Below are positions 18,559 to 26,788 of a DNA stretch of 64,000 bases, piece after piece (position 1 is the stretch's first letter; each line of letters begins with the position of its first letter). A program made the translations under genes and the position numbers. The notes beneath the pieces were generated by a model. That model ran no database searches. It was not told where the DNA came from and saw nothing but the letters and a program-made list of their open reading frames with translations. Source of the DNA: Nitratiruptor tergarcus DSM 16512 (GTDB lineage Bacteria > Campylobacterota > Campylobacteria > Campylobacterales > Nitratiruptoraceae); NCBI RefSeq assembly GCF_027946175.1, contig NZ_AP026671.1:496001-560000 (forward strand), read 5' to 3'.

Positions 18559-19009
18559 CGGTTATTGTGTTTCACCAATAGGAATTATTGAAATCATCGC
18601 AAATGATCAAAATCTTCTACAGATTCATTTTGTGCAGGAGCAAAATGAAGAAAGAATAAATGAACTTGTTTTAGAAACGAAAGAGTGGTTTAGGAACTAT
18701 TTTTCGAAAAAAATCGTGCCTTTTACCTTACCGTTGGCAAAAGCAAAAGGATATTTTTCACAAAGAGTAAGAGAAATTGCACAAAAAATTCCATTTGGTT
18801 CTTGTTTGACGTATCAAGAAGTAGCCATGCGTAGCGGAAATGCAAAAGCAGCCCAAGCTGTAGGTCAGATTATGAAATATAATCCCTATGCCATTGTCGT
18901 TCCTTGTCATAGAGTTATTTCAAAACAAGGTATTGGTGGTTATAATGGTGGCATTAAAATAAAAAAAGCGTTATTGGAGTTTGAGGGGTGCGAATCGATA
19001 AGTTTATGA
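18545..19009 (+). CDS. ogt: Methylated-DNA-protein cysteine methyltransferase
   Basis: Suicide DNA repair protein that moves the alkyl group from O6-alkylguanine to its own Cys. The active site PCHRVI is present near residue 120, preceded by the DNA-binding helix region (GSCLTYQEVAMRSGNAKAAQAVG) and NPYAIVVP, and followed by GGYNGGIKIKKALLEFE. Length about 154 matches Ogt. ATG at 18545 gives MELYSGYC and overlaps mqnL by 14 bp; an in-frame ATG at 18521 lies further inside mqnL. The 3' end overlaps the S4 gene. Confidence 0.93.
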   Translation: MELYSGYCVSPIGIIEIIANDQNLLQIHFVQEQNEERINELVLETKEWFRNYFSKKIVPFTLPLAKAKGYFSQRVREIAQKIPFGSCLTYQEVAMRSGNAKAAQAVGQIMKYNPYAIVVPCHRVISKQGIGGYNGGIKIKKALLEFEGCESISL

Positions 19010-19233
19010 ATGCCGTCAATATTGTGAAGCGTAGAAGCGTTGCGCAGGATATGATCAAAAATGAGGTTGTTTTACTCAATGGCGTAATTGCAAAAGCGAG
19101 CAAAGAGGTAAAAGTAGGTGATATTATTACTATAAAGTATCTCAAAGGGGATAAAAGCTATAAAGTTTTGGCAATTCCTACAACAAAAAATGTTCCTAAA
19201 GCAAGAATGCATGAATATGTAAAAGAGATGTAG
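18988..19233 (+). CDS. S4-domain RNA-binding protein (RqcP/HslR-like)
   Basis: 81-residue protein that is nearly all S4 domain: MRIDKFMNAVNIVKRRSVAQ at the start, then NEVVLLNGVIAKASKEVKVGD, the alpha-L RNA-binding motif. Small S4 proteins of this kind include HslR/Hsp15 and RqcP, which act on stalled 50S subunits carrying nascent chains. The start is GTG at 18988, overlapping ogt by 22 bp, and the stop abuts the antiporter ATG with no gap. Which subfamily it belongs to cannot be settled by eye. Confidence 0.85.
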   Translation: MRIDKFMNAVNIVKRRSVAQDMIKNEVVLLNGVIAKASKEVKVGDIITIKYLKGDKSYKVLAIPTTKNVPKARMHEYVKEM

Positions 19234-20427
19234 ATGCATCCACACGACTTTTTCTTAATAATCCTTATAATTCTATTTAGTGCTCGACTTTTTGGTGAAA
19301 TTTTTAGAAAACTATCTATGCCCCCTGTTTTGGGCGAACTTTTTGCTGGTATTCTTCTTGGTCCTTCAGTGTTTGGGATTGTTGAACTGAATGAAGTTAT
19401 CAAACTTTTAGCTGAAATTGGAATTATTTTGCTGCTTTTTGAAGTTGGACTAGAAACAGATCTCAAGCGATTAATAAAAACAGGATGGATGTCTGCATTT
19501 GTGGCAGTTGCAGGTTTTGTTTTGCCTTTTATATTTGGAACAGCACTCTCATACTATCTTTTTGGTTTTGATATTGTGGTATCTATGTTTATAGGCGGTA
19601 CAATTACAGCAACAAGTATCGGCATAACGGTACGAGTTTTACAAGATTTGAAAAAAAGAGATTCAGTTGAGGGTGAAATAGTTGTAGGTGCAGCAGTTCT
19701 TGACGATTTACTGGGTGTAATTTTACTTGCTATTTTATATGAGTTTTCAAGTACTGGGAATGTAAGTCTTATAAATGTTTCAAAAGTCTTTTTATTTATA
19801 GTTGGATTTTTTATAATTGCTCCGATAGCAGCAAAAATTATTGCATTTTTGATAAAAAAATATCACGATACCAATGAGATACCAGGACTTTTACCAACTT
19901 CTGTTTTTATGCTTGTGCTGTTTTTTGCTTGGTTTGCCAAAAAGATTGGAAGTCCAGAGATAATAGGGGGATTTGCAGCAGGTCTTGCACTCTCTCGTAG
20001 ATTTTTTCTCCCTTTTGGTGTCGCTTTGTCTTATGATGTGAAGTTTTCGCAAAAACTCGAAGCCGAAATTATGCCACTGGTCTATCTTTTTACCCCTTTT
20101 TTCTTTGTTGCAGTGGGACTATCTATGAATCTCAAAGAGATTGCTTGGGATGAGCCGCAGATTTGGTATCTATTTGGAACTATATTTTTAATAGCAGTTA
20201 TTGGTAAAATTTTAGGAGCTCTTTTTTTACCGCTCACACTCAAAAAGAGATTTATTGTTGGTGTTTCTATGATACCAAGAGGTGAGGTAGGACTCATTTT
20301 TGCTGAAATGGGAAGAGTTTCAAATATATTAGATAATATGACGTATGCTGCTTTAGTTTTGGTGATAGTGGTTACCACTGTCATACCGCCATTTATTATA
20401 AAATATCTATACAGAGGTGAGATATGA
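19234..20427 (+). CDS. CPA2-family cation:proton antiporter (Kef/Nap-type membrane domain)
   Basis: Polytopic membrane protein of 397 residues with about 12 hydrophobic segments. The N-terminal segment MPPVLGELFAGILLGPS and AEIGIILLLFEVGLETDL are hallmarks of the CPA2 exchanger family, as is VLDDLLGVILLAIL near residue 155, whose Asp pair forms the ion site, and GLALSRRFFLPFG. There is no C-terminal RCK/TrkA-N domain, so it is shorter than full KefB/KefC. It may exchange Na+ or K+ for H+. It is joined to the S4 gene directly and to trpD by a 4-bp overlap, a grouping without obvious functional logic. Confidence 0.9.
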   Translation: MHPHDFFLIILIILFSARLFGEIFRKLSMPPVLGELFAGILLGPSVFGIVELNEVIKLLAEIGIILLLFEVGLETDLKRLIKTGWMSAFVAVAGFVLPFIFGTALSYYLFGFDIVVSMFIGGTITATSIGITVRVLQDLKKRDSVEGEIVVGAAVLDDLLGVILLAILYEFSSTGNVSLINVSKVFLFIVGFFIIAPIAAKIIAFLIKKYHDTNEIPGLLPTSVFMLVLFFAWFAKKIGSPEIIGGFAAGLALSRRFFLPFGVALSYDVKFSQKLEAEIMPLVYLFTPFFFVAVGLSMNLKEIAWDEPQIWYLFGTIFLIAVIGKILGALFLPLTLKKRFIVGVSMIPRGEVGLIFAEMGRVSNILDNMTYAALVLVIVVTTVIPPFIIKYLYRGEI

Positions 20428-21398
20428 GTTATGAAAAATTTACAAAACTTTTTGAGAATGCAATGGGTGAGGATGAGGCTAAGAAATTTTTAATAGAGCT
20501 TTATGAAAAGGGCGAGAGTGCTGAAGAGATTGCAGCAGCAGCAAAAATTATGCGCAAACACTCTATAAAACTTCCAATCCCTCCAACACTTCAAGAAAAA
20601 CTTATCGATGTAGTTGGAACAGGTGGAGATAAGAGTGGTAGCTTCAATGTCTCAAGCACAGTTGCACTGCTTTTGCCAGCTCTTGGCTGTTATGTTGCTA
20701 AACATGGCAATAGAAGCGTTACAAGTAAAAGTGGTAGTGCAGATATGCTTGAAGCTCTTGGCATTGAGCTTGACTTAATGCCCCAGCAGCAGGTGCAGAT
20801 GCTAGAACAGTGTGGGTTTTGCTTTATATTTGCCAAAAATCACCACCCATTGATGAAGCATATTATGCCAATTAGAAAAAGTATTACTCATAGAACTATT
20901 TTTAATATTTTAGGACCTCTCACCAATCCAGCTGGAGCAAAAAAGTATCTTTTAGGTGTCTTTGACAAAGAGTTTGTTCCAAAGTTGGCTGAGGCTCTTA
21001 AAGAGCTTGGTGCAAAAAGAGCGTTGGTGGTTTCGAGTGAAGAGGGAATGGATGAGATAAGTATCAGTGGTAAAACCTATGTTGCTGAGCTTATTGATGA
21101 TGAAATTACATATTATGAAATAACCCCAGAAGATTTTGGTATAAAGCGAGCTAGTTTTGAAGCGATCAAAGGGGGCGATGCAAAAGAGAATGCCAAGATA
21201 ACAAGAGATATTTTAGAAGGCAAACTCCAAGGAGCAAAAAGAGATATGGTACTGCTCAATGCAGGAGCAGCGCTCTATGCGGATGGAAAAGTAAGAACGA
21301 TTGAAGAGGGTATTGCATTAGCAAAAGATGCAATCGAGAGTGGAAAAGCGGGCGAAAAGCTTAAAAAGATTATACAAGTGAGTCAAGAGGTAAAATGA
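20424..21398 (+). CDS. trpD: Anthranilate phosphoribosyltransferase
   Basis: Joins anthranilate and PRPP in tryptophan synthesis. The PRPP-binding motif DVVGTGGDKSGSFNVSS lies near residue 69, with KHGNRSVTSKSGSADMLEALG near 93 and HHPLMKHIMPIRKSITHRTIFNILGPLTNP near 140-170 (given in parts in the family signature). Length 324 is a little short of the usual 335-345 but complete. It is separated from other trp genes and lies between the antiporter and tsaE, overlapping each by 4 bp. Confidence 0.95.
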   Translation: MSYEKFTKLFENAMGEDEAKKFLIELYEKGESAEEIAAAAKIMRKHSIKLPIPPTLQEKLIDVVGTGGDKSGSFNVSSTVALLLPALGCYVAKHGNRSVTSKSGSADMLEALGIELDLMPQQQVQMLEQCGFCFIFAKNHHPLMKHIMPIRKSITHRTIFNILGPLTNPAGAKKYLLGVFDKEFVPKLAEALKELGAKRALVVSSEEGMDEISISGKTYVAELIDDEITYYEITPEDFGIKRASFEAIKGGDAKENAKITRDILEGKLQGAKRDMVLLNAGAALYADGKVRTIEEGIALAKDAIESGKAGEKLKKIIQVSQEVK

Positions 21399-21787
21399 AA
21401 ATAGAAGCAGATCTTCATAATCTTGATGAAGTTATTGCATGTATAAAAAGAAGTGGGAAAAAAATAGTTCTTTTGCAAGGGACACTTGGAAGCGGGAAGA
21501 CAACATTAGTGAAGGCTTTTGCAAAAAAAGAGCCAGTGACATCTCCTACTTTTTCTATACAGCAGATATATGGAGGAGATATTTATCATTATGATCTCTA
21601 TAATGCAGGATTTGAGAAGTTTTTAGAATTAGGACTTTTTGAAGAGTTAGAAAAGCCTGGATACCATTTTATAGAGTGGGCTGATGAAAATATGGAAGAG
21701 TTTTTACGACAAAGTGGATTTTCCTATTTGAAAATCCTCATTACGCCACAAAAAGAGAAAAGAGTTTACGAATGCATACTCTCATAG
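21395..21787 (+). CDS. tsaE: tRNA t6A biosynthesis ATPase TsaE
   Basis: ATPase of the complex that installs N6-threonylcarbamoyladenosine on ANN-decoding tRNAs with TsaB, TsaC and TsaD. Walker A is GTLGSGKTTLVKAF near residue 30; the family motif VTSPTFSI is near 52; a YHYDLYN segment and the Trp-containing IEWADE near 90 are typical. Length 130 is slightly short. ATG overlaps the trpD stop, and the 3' end overlaps lptB by 16 bp. Confidence 0.93.
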   Translation: MKIEADLHNLDEVIACIKRSGKKIVLLQGTLGSGKTTLVKAFAKKEPVTSPTFSIQQIYGGDIYHYDLYNAGFEKFLELGLFEELEKPGYHFIEWADENMEEFLRQSGFSYLKILITPQKEKRVYECILS

Positions 21788-22494
21788 CAAAAAATCTCAA
21801 AAAACGTATCAAAGATAAAGAGATAGTAAAAGGTGTAGATCTACAATTGCAAAGTGGTGAAGTCGTAGGGCTTCTTGGGCCAAATGGAGCTGGGAAAACA
21901 ACGACTTTTTATATGATTTGTGGGCTCGTGGAGCCTAGTGAAGGAACAGTTTTGATGGATGAGAAAGATATAACAAAAGAGCCTTTACATAAAAAGGCAA
22001 AAATTGGCATAGGATACCTTCCACAAGAATCGAGTATTTTTAAAGATCTTACAGTTGAAGATAATCTCTATATAGCAGCAGAAGCTACTATCGCAAATGA
22101 AGAGGAACGTGAAAAGGTTGTAGATGAGCTTTTGGAGCTTTTCAATATCGAGCCTATTCGCCATAGACTAGGAAAAGCTTTGAGTGGAGGAGAGAGAAGG
22201 CGCTGTGAAATAGCAAGAGCCCTTGTGATTCGTCCAAAATTTTTGCTCCTCGATGAGCCTTTTGCTGGTGTTGATCCTATTGCTGTGACAGATATTCAAA
22301 AAATTATAGAAGAGCTCAAAAATGCAGGTATTGGTATTCTTATAACAGATCATAACGTGAGAGAGACTCTGAGCGTATGTGATAGAGCATATGTGCTCAA
22401 AGATGGTCAGATTTTGGCTAGTGGTAAAAGTGATGAGGTAGCAAAAAACCCAGCTGTACGGAAACACTATCTTGGAGAGCATTTTAGTTTTTGA
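21772..22494 (+). CDS. lptB: LPS export ABC transporter ATPase LptB
   Basis: Cytoplasmic ATPase of the LptB2FGC complex that powers lipopolysaccharide extraction from the inner membrane. Walker A is GPNGAGKTTTFYMICG near residue 37; the Q-loop GYLPQESSIFKDLTVEDN is diagnostic of LptB; signature LSGGERRRCEIARAL; Walker B FLLLDEPFAGVDPIAV; H-loop ITDHNVRETL. Length 240. The permeases LptF/G and LptC/A are not adjacent. Starts within the last codons of tsaE. Confidence 0.95.
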   Translation: MHTLIAKNLKKRIKDKEIVKGVDLQLQSGEVVGLLGPNGAGKTTTFYMICGLVEPSEGTVLMDEKDITKEPLHKKAKIGIGYLPQESSIFKDLTVEDNLYIAAEATIANEEEREKVVDELLELFNIEPIRHRLGKALSGGERRRCEIARALVIRPKFLLLDEPFAGVDPIAVTDIQKIIEELKNAGIGILITDHNVRETLSVCDRAYVLKDGQILASGKSDEVAKNPAVRKHYLGEHFSF

Positions 22495-23224
22495 CGATCT
22501 AAAAGCCTCTTTAGAGTTGGCACGAAAAGAGTTTTTGCATCGTTCCAAACATCCACAAGATCATCCCGATCCACTTTTTGTAGCGCGCAAATACAAAGAT
22601 GAAAAGATTGCATTAGTGTGTGCACTTTTTGCGTATGGTAATGCTAAACAGATTGTAAAGTTTTTAAAAAGTCTCGATTTTTCTCTTTTAGCATGCAGTG
22701 AAAAAGAGATCAAAAAAATCACTTCCTACTACCGTTTTCAAAACTCTCAAGACGTAGCTAATCTATTTATTACACTTCGAAGAATTGATTCTTTACAAGA
22801 GCACTTTTTACAAGGGTACAAAAAAGATGGCTCTGTAATGGGAGGGCTAAGGAGTCTTATTGCTGCTTTGAGAAAAATCAATAGGTTTAGTAGTCCTGGT
22901 TACGATTTTTTACTTGGTAAGCTTCCACATTTAAAATATAAAGGAGTAAGTGCATATAAGCGCTGGCATATGTTTTTGCGCTGGATGGTTCGCAAAGACG
23001 ATTTGGATATGGGACTGTGGAGTGGTGTTGAAAAAAGTGATCTCATCATACCTCTTGATACACATACTTTCAATGTTTCAAGAAAACTGGGGCTTTTACA
23101 TAGAAAACAGTATGATCTTGCGGCTGCAATGGAGCTGACAAATAATTTAAAAAAGTTTGATCCTCATGATCCAGTAAAATACGATTTTGCTCTCTATCGT
23201 TTAGGACAAACGGGTGTAATTTAA
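22472..23224 (+). CDS. TIGR02757/DUF2400 family protein
   Basis: 250-residue protein with the helical layout of the TIGR02757 (DUF2400) family: HPDPLFVARKYKDEKIALVCALFAYGN near the start and FDPHDPVKYDFALYRLGQTG at the end, which resembles DNA glycosylase-like helical proteins; IPLDTHTFNVSRKLGLL near 191 is well conserved. The biochemical role is unknown to me. The best start is TTG at 22472, inside lptB; no ATG exists further in until well into the conserved region. It is the last gene of the run that started at mqnL. Confidence 0.85.
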   Translation: MESILVFDDLKASLELARKEFLHRSKHPQDHPDPLFVARKYKDEKIALVCALFAYGNAKQIVKFLKSLDFSLLACSEKEIKKITSYYRFQNSQDVANLFITLRRIDSLQEHFLQGYKKDGSVMGGLRSLIAALRKINRFSSPGYDFLLGKLPHLKYKGVSAYKRWHMFLRWMVRKDDLDMGLWSGVEKSDLIIPLDTHTFNVSRKLGLLHRKQYDLAAAMELTNNLKKFDPHDPVKYDFALYRLGQTGVI

Positions 23225-23246
23225 ATTTATTTAATTAACTTTTAGG

Positions 23247-23252
23247 TAAAAT
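23247..23252 (+). promoter_or_regulatory. Probable -10 box of atpB
   Basis: TAAAAT in an AT-rich stretch 27 bp before the atpB ATG. The 55-bp gap after the preceding gene is one of few places in this run where a new transcript could begin. Confidence 0.35.
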
Positions 23253-23279
23253 TAGCAAAATTTTGAAAGAGGAGCGTTT

Positions 23280-23960
23280 ATGGAGGGCATTTTTACCTTT
23301 TTTGGTGCTATATCGGAAAATCACACCTTTTTGTTTGTATCGCACATGCTATTAGCAGCACTGCTTACACTTGTTATGGCAAAACTTGCAACAAGAAGCC
23401 TTAAGGTAGTTCCTACGGGGTGTCAAAATGTGATGGAAGCCTATCTGGATGGCGTTATTGCTATGGGTCGAGATGTTATAGGTGAGAGTTATGCAAAAAA
23501 GTATCTACCTTTGATAGCAACTTTAGGACTTTTTATATTTTTGGCAAATATTATAGGAATTATTCCAGGATTTGAATCGCCATCAGGGAATATCAACTTT
23601 ACATTAGCACTTGCACTCATTGTGTTTATCTATTATAACTTTGAAGGTATTAGAAAAAATGGAGTCGTTCACTATTTTGCTCACTTTGCTGGTCCTGTAA
23701 AGATCTTGGCTCCTTTGATGTTTCCTATTGAAATTGTTTCTCATATTTCAAGAATCATTTCACTCTCTTTCCGTCTCTTTGGTAACATCAAAGGTGACGA
23801 TCTCTTTTTATGGGTACTCCTTATGTTGGCTCCTTGGATTGTGCCACTTCCAGGTTTTGCTTTGTTGCTTTTTTCTGCTTTTTTACAAACATTCATTTTC
23901 ATGATTCTTACTTATGTTTATCTTGCAGGTGCAGTTTTACTGCATGAAGAGTCTTTATAG
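23280..23960 (+). CDS. atpB: F0F1 ATP synthase subunit a
   Basis: Membrane subunit a, forming the proton half-channels against the c-ring. It has five or six hydrophobic segments, and the essential Arg is in [16 protein letters not shown] near residue 162; [21 protein letters not shown] near 83-103 is the usual conserved loop. Length 226 suits Campylobacterota. GAGGAG (23269-23274) lies upstream of the ATG. As commonly found in this phylum, it stands apart from the other atp genes. Confidence 0.97.
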   Translation: MEGIFTFFGAISENHTFLFVSHMLLAALLTLVMAKLATRSLKVVPTGCQNVMEAYLDGVIAMGRDVIGESYAKKYLPLIATLGLFIFLANIIGIIPGFESPSGNINFTLALALIVFIYYNFEGIRKNGVVHYFAHFAGPVKILAPLMFPIEIVSHISRIISLSFRLFGNIKGDDLFLWVLLMLAPWIVPLPGFALLLFSAFLQTFIFMILTYVYLAGAVLLHEESL

Positions 23961-23963
23961 GAT

Positions 23964-24227
23964 ATGAGAACCCCTCTGCTGGAAAATGTTATTAGCTTTC
24001 TCCTTGGCGTCCTTTGGACGCTTATGGGAATATCTGTATTTTTTGTTTTTATAACTACGTATCACTCAAGTATCATTTTTGCAATTGCACTTTCTCTTCT
24101 TATAGCAGCTTTTTGGCTTTTTATAATAGTTTTATTGGAAATGGCAAATCTTCAGATCGAAAAACTCAAAGAGATGAAAAAGCAAACCAGGCTTTTGCAG
24201 GAGATACAGCATCGATTGGAAAAGTAG
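23964..24227 (+). CDS. Small two-helix membrane protein, unknown function
   Basis: 87 residues with two hydrophobic helices (about 8-30 and 36-58, ending AFWLFIIVLLEM) and then a charged coiled-coil-like tail (KLKEMKKQTRLLQEIQHRLEK). The ATG is 3 bp after the atpB stop, so it is probably cotranslated with atpB. I do not recognise the family. The position raises the possibility of an ATP-synthase assembly role, like UncI in other bacteria, but the sequence does not show this. Confidence 0.65.
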   Translation: MRTPLLENVISFLLGVLWTLMGISVFFVFITTYHSSIIFAIALSLLIAAFWLFIIVLLEMANLQIEKLKEMKKQTRLLQEIQHRLEK

Positions 24228-24237
24228 AGAAAGCTTT

Positions 24238-24789
24238 ATTTCCTATCTCATTTCAGAACCCAAATATTTTGGAAACAAGAGCTGGCGAATAAAAAAAACT
24301 CTACTACATATTAAACATAAACACTCCCCTCATTTTGCCTGCTTTCGGGATAAGATGAGTGCAAATCTTTACAGAGGTGCTAAAGCTTTTTTGTATGCAG
24401 CAAGATTGGCAAAAATTGAAAAAGTATTTCTCAATGGAGACTACAGACTTGCCAAAAGATTAGGTTTTAATGGTGTTCACCTTCCTTCAAAAAAACTCCA
24501 AATGATTAAAAGAGCCAAAAGAGCGGGTCTTATAGTAATAGCAAGTACTCATAATATACAAGAGATTTTCCAAGCACAAAGATATGGCGCTGACTTTGTT
24601 ACTTTTAGCCCTATCTTTTATTCTCCTGGTAAGGGTGAGCCAAAAGGGCTTGGGAATTTACGCAAGATAGTTAAAAGTGCACAAGTACCTGTAATTGCTT
24701 TAGGTGGAATTATTTCACAGAGACAAATACATAAAGTGCGCATGAAAGGCGCAAGAGGCTTTGCCTCTATACGCTATTTTGTACAGTAA
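24238..24789 (+). CDS. TenI/ThiE-like thiamine-phosphate-synthase family protein
   Basis: Beta/alpha-barrel of the ThiE/TenI family. Conserved segments include NGDYRLAKRLGFNGVHLPS, GADFVTFSPIFYSPGKGEPKGLG and PVIALGGI. The first ATG is at 24355, but the frame is open upstream without a stop for at least 44 codons and encodes SYLISEPKYF and then FACFRDK, the family's first strand and its RDK phosphate-site motif. The start must therefore lie near 24238; no ATG, GTG or TTG is present, and ATT at 24238, behind AGAGAAAG, is the best candidate, giving 183 residues. Small TenI-like proteins may act in thiazole tautomerisation rather than ThiE catalysis. Confidence 0.75.
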   Translation: MSYLISEPKYFGNKSWRIKKTLLHIKHKHSPHFACFRDKMSANLYRGAKAFLYAARLAKIEKVFLNGDYRLAKRLGFNGVHLPSKKLQMIKRAKRAGLIVIASTHNIQEIFQAQRYGADFVTFSPIFYSPGKGEPKGLGNLRKIVKSAQVPVIALGGIISQRQIHKVRMKGARGFASIRYFVQ

Positions 24790-24792
24790 AGC

Positions 24793-26652
24793 TTAAGGAA
24801 GTGTAATCTCTTTTGGCTCTGTGATCATCTCTTTTTGTAAATTTAGATCAATCTGCCCATATTTATTGCTACCCCAGCAATAGATGCGATTATCTACTGT
24901 CACAGCACATGTGTGTCCACCATCATAAATATTACCTTCTAAAGGTGAAGTTCCACCACCTCCTGCAGCCGCAAGTTTTACTAAACTTGGAAGATTTATC
25001 TTTACTGGATAAGGAATGTAAGAATAAGTTTGTGGATCTCGTGCTAATTGAGCATATCTATTATCTCCCCAGCAATAGAGTTCATGGGTATCTGTAAGTG
25101 CACAAGTATGATAACCGCGTTCGCAAAAAATATCAGCTATATGATCAAAAATCTCACCACTTTGAGTGCGAACATACACAGCATGATCTGAAGGCTCAGT
25201 GCTATTATTTCCTAACTGTCCAAAATTGTTGTGTCCCCAGCATTTTACTGTTCCACTGTTGAGTAGTGCACATGTGTGATCCCCACCAGCAACAATTTTT
25301 TTTACATTGGTAAGTGGTGTATTATCAATATTTGTTACATTATAAAATGGATTTGGTGCATAGTCCAAATCACTTTTAAATCCCAGTTCATCTCCTCCAT
25401 GCCACCCCCAACATTTGACATTACCACTTTGAAGGAGTGCACAGGTATGATCACTACTTCCAGCAGCTACCATTTTTACATTATTAAAAAGGCGTGTAGG
25501 CATTTTCATCATAGGATTAAGAGGCTGTTCTATAACCTCAAGTGCGTATGGCCAAAAGATATATTTAAAAACATCTTTGTTGTGATTGTAGACAACATCT
25601 TGGATAATCTGTGCATAGTTCTTCTCATCAGGACGAAGTCCAATGCCTAATGCTCCATACATATTTTCTCCCCAACACATTACTTGGGTATTTTCTAGCA
25701 AAGCACATCCATGCCAACTGCCAGCTTCTATACTTTTAACATTTTGTAAAGGCTTTTGAGGCTGTGTTAAAACACGAGTAGGAACAGATGTGTAGAGCTG
25801 TTGCTCAAATGGAATATATGAAGCCAATCCTGTGAAGGTAAATTCAGTTTTATCAACTTTTCCATTACCAAGTTTTCCATATTGGTTTCTTCCCCAGCAC
25901 CACGCACTACCATCTGCAAGAGTTGCACAAGTATACTCTTTACTTGCTGATATCGTAGTAATGTTGTGGAGATTTTTTACTTTTTGTGGTGGTTGTGCAT
26001 CAGCAGTAGTACCATTTCCTAGCTCCCCATACTTATTACTGCCCCAGCAGTATGCTTCATGTTCTTCTCCTACAATAGCACATGTATGATACCATCCTGC
26101 ACTTATTGTATGTATCTGTTTTTTATTTTTTGCAAATGTAACGGTGCTAGACTGTGCATCGATAAAAACATCTTCTATTGGTAATGGATCTGGATGACCA
26201 TCGCCATCAATATCGAGATAGTCAAAATCGTGATTTGGCTTTGCACCCATGAGTTTATAGACTCTGTTTTGTGTAATATATATCCATGAAAAAGCACTAG
26301 CATGTTTTTGCCCATAGAGCTCATAATCTTTTGGAAAATCTATTTTGACAAAGTATCCGCTAGGTTTGTTTAGATGCAGATCTTGGGGGATACGAGGAAG
26401 CAAAAGCCATCCAAAAGCATCTTTATCAGTTGGAGGTTTACCCATGAGGCGATATGGTTTTCTCTCTTTATCGTTTGTGATATAGAGCCAGTCACTTCGT
26501 TCTTGTTTTCCATCTTTTTCAAAATCATATTGGTAAAACAGCCCATTGATTTTGAAACTCTTTTGTTGAAGAAAGTTAACAAGATCTACAACATAGCTAC
26601 CCTCTGCAGCTAATGAGAGTGTAAAAAAGATAAAGATTATGAATACACGCAT
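24793..26652 (-). CDS. Secreted RCC1-repeat (seven-bladed propeller) protein with paired cysteines
   Basis: 619 residues with a signal peptide (MRVFIIFIFFTLSLAAEGS). Residues 20-170 form a separate domain with two GK/MGKPP-type repeats and a Ca-binding-like DIDGDGHPD at 147-155. From about 180 to the end are seven RCC1 repeats, each with the pattern AGxxHTCAL...CWGxNxYGxLG; the first has C191 and C202. Seven repeats would close a single propeller. Every repeat has the Cys pair, so up to seven disulfides could form in the periplasm or outside the cell. Function unknown; extracellular RCC1 proteins are usually binding or adhesion modules. Converges on the TenI-like gene with a 3-bp gap; GGAGG precedes the ATG. 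Confidence 0.85.
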   Translation of the reverse strand: MRVFIIFIFFTLSLAAEGSYVVDLVNFLQQKSFKINGLFYQYDFEKDGKQERSDWLYITNDKERKPYRLMGKPPTDKDAFGWLLLPRIPQDLHLNKPSGYFVKIDFPKDYELYGQKHASAFSWIYITQNRVYKLMGAKPNHDFDYLDIDGDGHPDPLPIEDVFIDAQSSTVTFAKNKKQIHTISAGWYHTCAIVGEEHEAYCWGSNKYGELGNGTTADAQPPQKVKNLHNITTISASKEYTCATLADGSAWCWGRNQYGKLGNGKVDKTEFTFTGLASYIPFEQQLYTSVPTRVLTQPQKPLQNVKSIEAGSWHGCALLENTQVMCWGENMYGALGIGLRPDEKNYAQIIQDVVYNHNKDVFKYIFWPYALEVIEQPLNPMMKMPTRLFNNVKMVAAGSSDHTCALLQSGNVKCWGWHGGDELGFKSDLDYAPNPFYNVTNIDNTPLTNVKKIVAGGDHTCALLNSGTVKCWGHNNFGQLGNNSTEPSDHAVYVRTQSGEIFDHIADIFCERGYHTCALTDTHELYCWGDNRYAQLARDPQTYSYIPYPVKINLPSLVKLAAAGGGGTSPLEGNIYDGGHTCAVTVDNRIYCWGSNKYGQIDLNLQKEMITEPKEITLP

Positions 26653-26671
26653 GATGACCTCCTTTTTTTTA

Positions 26672-26677
26672 ATTATA
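26672..26677 (-). promoter_or_regulatory. -10 box of the RCC1-repeat gene
   Basis: On the minus strand TATAAT, preceded by the palindrome AGCAATTGCT (26679-26688) and followed by an A-run and GGAGG before the ATG at 26652. This predicts a very short leader. Confidence 0.5.
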
Positions 26678-26788
26678 TAGCAATTGCTATTACAAAAAAG
26701 TAACGAAAAAAATATGGAGCAAAATGGCGATTAATCCCCTTTTTATCAAGCTTTGAGTAAAATAAAAAGAAAAATCAAAAGGAATTTT

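Noticed and set aside
24014-24292. 92-codon plus-strand frame overlapping the two-helix membrane gene
   Set aside because: Out-of-frame shadow; the frame at 23964-24227 has coherent hydrophobic helices and follows atpB directly.
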